Part shown: positions 19,182 through 24,738 of the stretch, one piece after another
Layout of the letters: each line of letters opens with the position of its first letter
How positions within the stretch are numbered: position 1 is the first letter of the stretch
Assembly (NCBI GenBank): GCA_049999765.1
Contig: JBNGIQ010003924.1
Location: 1 to 24,738, forward strand
DNA: 24,738 bases
Source of the DNA: Phaeoceros laevis
Lineage: Eukaryota > Anthocerotophyta > Anthocerotopsida > Notothyladales
Reading direction: 5' to 3'
Position numbers and translations under genes: made by a program
The notes under the pieces: generated by a model
Database searches by the model: none
Seen by the model: the letters and a program-made list of their open reading frames with translations, nothing else
Told to the model about the DNA's origin: nothing

Positions 19182-19839
19182 CTAACAGAGGGTGCACACT
19201 TTTGAGCGTGTCTGTACTGCTCTGCAGCAGCTCATACACGAAATATCTCACTCCAACTCCAAGTGTGCCAAAACCCGTGGTCCCAAACGTATCTGAACGA
19301 TACAAAAATCTTTCTCTCCTGTGGTGTGGGAGAATGTACCTAGTCTACCTCCACAAACTCGGTCCCCAACACAATCCTCGCCACGATGCCATGGCCCCCA
19401 CCTGCTCCTTTTTGTATCGCAACGATGATTTCGGACACAATATGTAACTCCAAAGGTCGCAACCTTTCATCCTCCAATGACCCCACCCAATACAGGCTCG
19501 TCTTCAACACTCCGCTGCCCTCTACGGCACATGTTGTCCGCGTTGCAGGTCCATTGTTCCTCCTTCCATCTGAAGCCGCGCAGGAATCTACTCCCGAATA
19601 AGACTGCACCTCGAGCTAGGGTTCAGAGCAACGGCACAGCAGGTAAGCTTTCCAACCACCTCCGTCCTCTCCAATGGCATCACCACCGCCCGCGCAGGAT
19701 GCCTGATACCTCTGAGCCCGAGCCCCCGGTCCCGGACACCCCCACGCTCTCCCCCCGGTCCCGGACACCCCCACGCTCCTCCTCAAGCTCTACATCCTGC
19801 TGAGCCACTTCTAGGTATCCCTCCTTCCTGCCTGCCATC
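19182..19839. other. Region before the unknown GC-rich exon
   Basis: It contains no firm gene. The right part becomes C-rich and holds a direct repeat around 19725-19780, where a block with CCCCGGTCCCGGACACCC is duplicated about 29 bases apart. A 108-codon frame across that repeat is Pro/Ser/Arg-rich and probably leader or promoter sequence of the gene at 19840. Confidence 0.45.
19725..19785. repeat. Short C-rich tandem duplication
   Basis: Two nearly identical copies containing GGTCCCGGACACCCCCACGC lie next to each other, about 29 bases apart, separated by CTCCCC. They sit about 60-110 bases upstream of the ATG at 19840, within its probable leader. Confidence 0.7.
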
Positions 19840-20345
19840 ATGCCGAAGGTCCTGCCCTACGAGGGTTTCATCTACAGCCTGCCGCCGGACGACGACTCCA
19901 TCAAGCGCTGGTCCTTCGTGCTCGGCGGAGTTCGATACATAGGGCATGGCAACAATGTGGCCCCTCCTTCAGGGCAGCACGGCTCCCGCTGGAGCAGGCA
20001 GCGCAGCGGGCTGCTGCCCGCGCAGGATTACCCGGAGAAGCGCACATTGGAGGAAATACTGGAGGAGCTTCGCAAATTCCAGGGCATCAAGGGCTTGAGG
20101 TTCCCGATCCGCGAGAAGCCGCCACCCAAAACGCACGTCAAGTACGTGAGCGGGCTGCTGGAGGCTGCCAAGGCCCGCAAGATTCGCCACAACCTGCTCG
20201 AAGGCATATGTAAGCACGGGGCGGTCTATCCGTTCCGCCTCCGCGCCAAGAAGAAGGCCCCACTATCTCCCTGCCTCATCGAAGACGAACCGACTGTTCG
20301 AGCTCTGGCCTTCGACTACCAAGTAGACGGACCCGAAGGGAAATG
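19840..20345 (+). CDS. First exon of an unrecognised protein-coding gene
   Basis: The exon opens with ATG in a good context (GCCATCATGCC) and codes for 168 residues plus two bases. It ends at a strong donor, AAATG|GTAAGC, so the TAA three bases further on is likely intronic. The GC-rich third positions and steady hydrophilic composition argue for real coding sequence. Visible features are an aromatic start (P-Y-E-G-F-I-Y-S-L-P), a charged helix (Y-P-E-K-R-T-L-E-E-I-L-E-E-L-R-K-F) and a basic stretch (A-K-A-R-K-I-R-H-N-L, then R-A-K-K-K). There is no signal peptide and no membrane segment. I do not recognise the family. Downstream exons could not be joined with confidence; the segment at 21700-21793 is a possible one, but at least one further exon would be needed to fix the phase. 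Confidence 0.5.
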
Positions 20346-20589
20346 GTAAGCAACAGCAAGGTATGTTTTCGAAAAACCACCGAAAATGATGATTTTTCAT
20401 CAAATTTAAAATCTGCATTCATGCCAACAAATAGGGCGATGACCATCTATCACCCCTCTCACAAGCTTGTGCCCACAAATTGCCGAAAGGACGCATAAGC
20501 ACGCGGCTTTTTCTTTCACTTGGTTGTAACCTTGTCCCATGGAATTTGGTGCGACACGAAGTGGTGGTATGGCATACCAGATGGTGCAG

Positions 20590-20692
20590 GGTTCGTCGAA
20601 CCTCGAAATATGAGGAGGTTTGCCCAACTTCAAAATAGCTATTTCCTAGTTCGCCGAACTTCAAAATAGCTTATTTTAGGGTTCGCCGAACC
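20590..20692. repeat. Cluster of TTCGNCGAA palindromes with a short direct repeat
   Basis: Three 13-base palindromes lie at 20590-20602 (GGTTCGTCGAACC), 20648-20660 (AGTTCGCCGAACT) and 20680-20692 (GGTTCGCCGAACC). Between them AACTTCAAAATAGCT occurs twice, and 20633-20644 is itself a perfect palindrome (AAATAGCTATTT). A related ATTTCACGAACCTGGAAATAGC lies further right, near 20767. This looks like a local repeat array, possibly part of a noncoding mobile or satellite sequence. Confidence 0.7.
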
Positions 20693-21257
20693 ATGAGATA
20701 GCGTCTCGCCTAGGTGCTGCATCACGCGGCACGAAAAGTGTTGGGCAAGAGTGCCACATGATGCAGAATTTCACGAACCTGGAAATAGCCACATGGCAAT
20801 CTGCCGTGGCGCTATCTCTCGACGTGGTTTCGCTCCCGTGGTAGGCGACCGACAGAGTCGTTGCTGCAAGCAGGTAAGATCGACGTGCCGGTACAGGCCT
20901 GCCAGCACGGCCATCCCGCGAAGTCCGCGCTGGCTGCTCACGTGCCATCCCGCTCAATCATCCGAAAGCTCTGCCCTCGCAAGACTGCTAGGGATGCCAT
21001 CGGGGACCAGCAATGTTGGCGAAGCTTTACCTTTTTTGAAGGTGCTGATCTGGGGATTGCTCACCACCACTGCGCCGAGTAAACTGGCGTCCGCTCCGCG
21101 GTTGATGGTTGCGAACCTGCCGCCCGCAGCTAAGCCTGCTCATAATGCAACACTTGTAAGGAGGGGTTCCAACAATGTCACACGAGGTTCTGGACAGCAG
21201 ATGAATTTGAGGGAGAGGTATCGACAATTCATGCGCGCAGATGTCACAGGAGACTAC

Positions 21258-21549
21258 TTACGGATGGCGTAGGGCACATAGGCAGCAGCAACCGAAGATC
21301 ACTCCGTGGTCGAGGGCTGTTTCAGATCCCAGCACGTTGGGGGGAATCCCTGCAAGGCTGCCCACTTGGAACTGGTATCCTGTAGAGGTGCGGTTCCACA
21401 GCACTCCTGGAGGCAGCGATTTGAGCGCCGCCTTGGCCTCCGCACTCGCTGTATACTGATCACCAACACGGAATGGTTTTGTTTTGGTAAGTGCTGTATT
21501 GGCATGGTGTAACTTGATGGCGTCATTGTTTGCGTACACATCCGGTCAG
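21258..21549 (-). other. Unassigned minus-strand open frame, possible exon or relic
   Basis: A frame of about 96 codons follows a stop codon and begins P-D-V-Y-A-N-N-D-A-I-K-L-H-H. It continues through K-P-F-R-V-G-D-Q-Y-T-A-S-A-E-A-K and T-G-Y-Q-F-Q-V-G-S-L-A-G-I-P-P-N. Its composition looks protein-like and it has no low-complexity stretch, but it lacks a clear ATG and I do not know a matching family. The plus strand is also open over part of it, so strand choice is uncertain. Confidence 0.2.
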
Positions 21550-21699
21550 AGTGTTAAATCCCTCTGCTTTGCCCATTTCCAACTGCATCCAGGGGAATCT
21601 TAGCTTGCACAGTGGGGGAGGGGATGCTTTTCTTTCCTCCGGACCAGGCTTGACAGCATCCAGAATCTGGATTTACACACCGCAGGCATTGCATGGCAG

Positions 21700-21793
21700 G
21701 TCAATGGTTTGTACCAGATGTCCTTCGCGTTCAGAATGGTCGAGCTATGGTTTACGAATGTGGAGCCCGGCTAGATCTGATATTTGTTCCAAG
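21700..21793 (+). other. Isolated exon-like segment
   Basis: The segment is bounded by an acceptor (GCATGGCAG|GT) and a donor (CCAAG|GTACTT). It reads Q-W-F-V-P-D-V-L-R-V-Q-N-G-R-A-M-V-Y-E-C and then G-A-R-L-D-L-I-F-V-P. The residue mix is typical of a folded domain. Entry phase is 1 and exit phase is 2. It may be an internal exon of the gene starting at 19840, or a captured fragment. The family is not recognised. Confidence 0.3.
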
Positions 21794-22214
21794 GTACTTT
21801 GTTGCAAGCATACGAACCTTGGTGAGCAAGTTTTCTTGGAAGTCTATTTTGTAGCAAATTGTCCTATACACAACTATAAGAGCTCATACTATCTATTTAG
21901 CTGTAGACAGGGTTCAGGGATTCCCAGTGAATAGAAGAGTCCCTGCTCATGAGTGTCAAAACATGTCTACTTTTCAGATCTGTGTGGATTGAGACCGAGC
22001 GGACAGCTCAGAGGGGCTTCTGTTTGGTGCACAGTTGGGGCTGGCAATTGTGGGCACAGTTCTGAATGTACACGTCCATCGTGCTTATCCTGAGTATCAA
22101 TATGGCACCTCATGAAGAAAAAGATAGGGACACACGCACAATGAACGCCGAGCCATACTTTTTGAAGGAAAACTGTCGGAGTTTGCCATGGTCCAGTTTT
22201 CTTTTCGTGCCCAG

Positions 22215-22600
22215 CTGAAGACATCAAGGGTTTTACGCTTTGGACAATCAAGTATCTGGTGCTGGATGAAGCAGACAGATTGCTGAACATGGATTTCGAG
22301 GAGGACATTGATGAGATTTTGAAAGTGGCACTTAGGGAGTTTTCCTGCAACCATGACTTATAAGGTTGCGAAGCTACGAAGAGCTTGCCTTCGAAATCCT
22401 GGAAAGGTGGAGGTCTCGTCCACGTATTTCACAGTAGACACTTTGAAGCAGCAATATCTGTTTGTTCAAGCGAGGTACAAAGATTGCCATCTTGTTTACC
22501 TTCTGAACGAGATGGCAGGGAATACTACGATGGTGTTCACGAGGACTTGTGATGCCACTAGGAGGCTCTCCCTGGTCCTTCGAAATCTAGAGGTTGGATG
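22215..22600 (+). pseudogene. DDX47/RRP3-type DEAD-box RNA helicase fragment
   Basis: After an intact acceptor (TTTCGTGCCCAG) the sequence reads [25 protein letters not shown]. The D-E-A-D box is followed by the F-E-E-x-I-D-x-I-L typical of DDX47/Rrp3 (RH10 in plants), which acts in nucleolar pre-rRNA processing. Near 22340 a short deletion removes the bases expected for R-R-T-Y-L before the S-A-T motif and shifts the frame. Reading resumes at 22353 with [16 protein letters not shown] and runs to [14 protein letters not shown]. It then breaks off into an unrelated PPR fragment. The N-terminal Q and Walker A motifs and the C-terminal H-R-I-G-R region are absent, so this copy cannot make a working helicase. 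The retained acceptor suggests genomic rather than retrotransposed origin. Confidence 0.9.
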
Positions 22601-23044
22601 AACAGGATGCTGCATCATATGTCTTGATGTCAAACATCTATGCTGCGGCTCAAATGTTTAAGATATATGAAAGACATCTGGGCCATGAGACTCAGGGCAC
22701 AAGCCTGGAAGGAGCCGGGAGAAAGCTGGTGGACTGATTACAGTGGACTTGCGCATATGTTTATGGCTGGAGAGGGAGAGCATCCAGATTTGCACGATAT
22801 GAATGTAGAATTGAAAGATATGTCTCTCAAAATGCAGGAAGAAGGCATTATATGCAGCTGGCTTTAGGGTATTAATACCAGACATTGCACCTGTGACGTG
22901 ATGGTGGACAACGGCTATAATTTGTCACACTCTGACATCAAAGCCATAGCAGAGAATGCAGTTATGCGGGTCTGCACGCATTCCATGCAATGGTTGCCGG
23001 ATAGGTTCAACGTTGACTTGGTGAGAGAACTGAGGAAACTCTGA
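22594..23044 (+). pseudogene. PPR protein C-terminal (E/E+/DYW) fragment
   Basis: Directly after the helicase piece the frame at 22594 reads [19 protein letters not shown], an E motif. A frame change follows, then K-E-P-G-E-S-W-W-T-D-Y-S-G-L-A-H-M-F-M-A, with H-P-D-L-H-D-M after it, which is an E+ motif with its link to the DYW domain. After a stop near 22866, a segment from 22892 (D-V-M-V-D-N-G-Y-N-L-S-H-S-D-I) matches the start of a DYW-type domain and stops at 23044. The deaminase zinc site and the final D-Y-W are missing. The wording differs from the PPR gene at 4623, so it derives from another family member. Confidence 0.85.
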
Positions 23045-23821
23045 GCCTGTATGGGAATATGCAACTGATCATGTGAGGCTGTCAAGGATCTGTAGGCAAC
23101 AGCTAGTCGAGACTATGAGGCCAAAAACCGGCATTACCCCGAATTTTGAACAGCATTGCAAATTCCAAGGTTCATCCCTGTCCATCCCTTTGTGGACAAT
23201 GCTGAAGGTCGGTATGTATAGGCCTCCGCAGGATGTTTCTACGCCATTGAATCAGGTGGAAACGTAGCACGGAATGCAACCCAATCCACAGACAGTGGAG
23301 TTTGGCATACTTGAAGCACCAAGGACAGCCATCTCAACGCCATATGTGCTTACAGTGAAACAACACTGAACTTTTTCATGTTCTTCTTGATGGGGAGGTC
23401 TTCGTGCCGTTTTACAGGGTGAGACTGAGTGCTTTGCCCCGTCCTTCCTACATATAGACAAGGCAACTACATTTTCAATCATGACATATTCGCGAATGTC
23501 TATTTCTCGAACTTGTACATGAAGGGGAGAGAGATCTCGAGGCCTGCTGGTTAAGAACAAGTTCACTTGTTGGGATATAGTTTGACATCTTAAGAAGGAT
23601 GTAAATATAAATAGGCCTCTATATATAAATACATCAGCCTATATATACAAATTACCCTTGAATAATCATTCATATGCTCTGTGCAGTATCCAATTGCTAA
23701 GGAGGTTGTGTACCCATTGATCCAAAAACATCGACATGCACCTACTTTACTCCTTCCCAACTCCTAAGGAGCTTGGTTAGCTCTTTCTTCAATGCAGACA
23801 AAGAGCTCTCATATGAACACA

Positions 23822-23863
23822 GCTGCTTTTCAAGAAGTTGGTGCTGCTTTTCAAGAAGTTGGT
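23822..23863. repeat. Perfect tandem duplication, 21-base unit, two copies
   Basis: The unit GCTGCTTTTCAAGAAGTTGG plus T occurs twice without a change, followed by a partial GC. A duplication this exact is recent or sits in a slippage-prone site. Confidence 0.85.
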
Positions 23864-23906
23864 GCGTCTCCGCATGGAAATGTGCCAAAGGATATAGGCC
23901 GTACAT

Positions 23907-23965
23907 TTGTGCGCTGTGAGAAGTAGGTCGTACATTTGTGCACTGTGAGCAGCATTTGTGCGCTG
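23907..23965. repeat. Three degenerate copies of CATTTGTGCGCTGTGAG
   Basis: Copies read CATTTGTGCGCTGTGAG, CATTTGTGCACTGTGAG and CATTTGTGCGCTGTTTA, in direct orientation. The first two are each preceded by CGTA or GTA. This is a short minisatellite-like cluster. Confidence 0.7.
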
Positions 23966-24042
23966 TTTACAGCAGGCAGCAGGTAGTTTATAAAATTATT
24001 TTGGTCAAAAAGGGTTATGTTTTGTAGTTTAGAAGAAGTAAA

Positions 24043-24102
24043 TGAAAATGGTCATGGGTAGCAATAAAAGTTAGAAGTAGGAGTGAAAATGGTCATGGGT
24101 AG
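24043..24102. repeat. Direct repeat of TGAAAATGGTCATGGGTAG
   Basis: Exact 19-base copies lie at 24043-24061 and 24084-24102, separated by 22 bases. Confidence 0.8.
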
Positions 24103-24320
24103 AAGTTTGTGTGTTATATGCCTGCTCTTTATTTCGCTAACACGGGTGTGTGCGCATGGTGTATGATTCTTCATTGGTCAATCATTTAAAAGAATGAAGA
24201 GCATCATTAAATTTTTTGCTCTCTCCTCTTAAGCCCTCTGATCGGGCATTTCTATGGTCAAGCTCTTGTAGCTCAGTTTCAGTTGACAGTGGTCTGAAGT
24301 AACGTATAAAGGGAGAAACG

Positions 24321-24544
24321 AATATGCCAGCTATTGTAGACCAATTCCATAATTTTATGCTTAGGAACTGGAAAAATAATACAGCTAGAGAAGCTAGGAA
24401 CCTGCTAGCTGCCAAGAGCGGGAAGGATTATGTGCCTCAAGGAGTGGTATAGGGATGAGCATTGGGGTTTGAATGTACAATATGCCATCTGTTATAGCTC
24501 AGCTCCATAATTTCATGATCAGGAACTGGAAAAATAATACAACT
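24321..24544. repeat. Direct repeat pair of about 65 bases
   Basis: 24321-24384 and 24479-24544 both start AATATGCCA and end AGGAACTGGAAAAATAATAC, with a similar middle (CTCCATAATTTCATG against TTCCATAATTTTATG). They are about 158 bases apart and share roughly four fifths of their bases by eye. Confidence 0.75.
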
Positions 24545-24738
24545 TGCATCATCATACACCTAGTAGTAGGATGATGTTTTTGGCTTGCACTCTTGAACTT
24601 GCTTCTGTGGAGGATGGAAGTTTGCATCAATTTGTTGTGGTCAACCCTACTTTGACCATGAATATAAGTACATATCTCCCGCCAAACCGCTTACATCATA
24701 GCATGGTTAAACTAAGCTCATCGAGTTCTACAAGGTAG

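Larger units (their letters stand above)
20346..22214. other. Mosaic region with repeats and isolated exon-like pieces
   Basis: About 1.9 kb without a firm gene. It holds a palindrome cluster (20590-20692), a 173-codon frame at 20751-21272 with no recognisable domain, a minus-strand frame at 21258-21549 and a well-bounded exon-like segment at 21700-21793. If the gene beginning at 19840 is real, its later exons should be in here. I could not connect them. Confidence 0.4.
23045..24738. other. AT-rich noncoding tail with short repeats
   Basis: I see no supportable gene. Frames of 64-104 codons on both strands lack domains. 23580-23660 is very A/T-rich (TATATATAAATA type). The stretch is marked by several short direct repeats listed separately, consistent with old transposon or slippage debris. 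Confidence 0.5.

Noticed and set aside
20751-21272. 173-codon plus-strand frame
   Set aside because: Composition is uneven and no domain was recognised. Only its last 25 residues look protein-like, and they end beside a possible donor, so a full gene call was not justified.
21967-22214. Possible upstream exons of the DDX47-like helicase
   Set aside because: A few short stretches recall the region before the D-E-A-D box, but similarity was too weak and broken to claim.
23580-24110. CRISPR-like spaced repeats
   Set aside because: Repeats differ in unit and spacing and the window is eukaryotic. They are short direct duplications, not an array.
24544-24738. 64-codon frame at the right edge
   Set aside because: It begins at a TTG, has no domain, and lies in AT-rich repeat DNA.

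Overview
This window looks like nuclear DNA of a land plant, most likely a seed-free one such as a fern, lycophyte or bryophyte. It holds spliced genes with GT-AG introns of about 70 to 300 bases. It also holds a plant cytosolic tRNA-Thr(CGT), an intronless F-box gene, a very long intronless pentatricopeptide-repeat (PPR) gene, a plant paladin gene and relics of what appears to be a sperm-flagellum gene (CFAP91-like). Plants without motile sperm would not be expected to keep the last. The lineage is an inference from gene style; no organellar or rRNA marker fixes it.

Layout, left to right. 1-803 is flanking DNA. 804-2138 (+) is an F-box/beta-propeller-like gene, followed by a perfect 13-bp hairpin. 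2868-3358 (+) is a proposed three-exon gene for a small cysteine-rich, membrane-anchored protein. 4623-8084 (+) is an intact 1153-residue PLS-class PPR protein that stops inside its E+ region, without a DYW deaminase domain. 8702-15238 (-) is a complete paladin gene. I resolved it into 19 exons with matching phases, 1272 codons plus stop, with a TATA box at 15465-15470. The paladin and PPR genes converge and their stop codons lie about 620 bases apart. 16143-16214 (-) is tRNA-Thr(CGT).

From about 16.2 kb onward the window changes character. It becomes a patchwork of AT-rich noncoding DNA and short, often frameshifted gene pieces: CFAP91-like exons (+, 16909-18298), an unidentified frameshifted relic (-, about 18640-19181), and a clean GC-rich first exon of an unrecognised gene (+, 19840-20345). 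After these come a palindrome cluster (20590-20692), single exon-like segments near 21.3-21.8 kb, and a fragment of a DDX47/RRP3-type DEAD-box helicase abutting a fragment of a PPR E+/DYW gene (22215-23044). The last 1.7 kb is AT-rich with short direct repeats. Fragments of unrelated genes set side by side suggest captured or shuffled sequence, for example by a Helitron or Pack-type element, but no element ends were found.

The intact genes are independent housekeeping or regulatory loci, not an operon or a joint pathway. The most informative results are the full paladin model, whose third module has lost the catalytic Cys and Arg and whose modules share intron positions; the regularly expanded PPR repeats; and the chimeric helicase/PPR relic.
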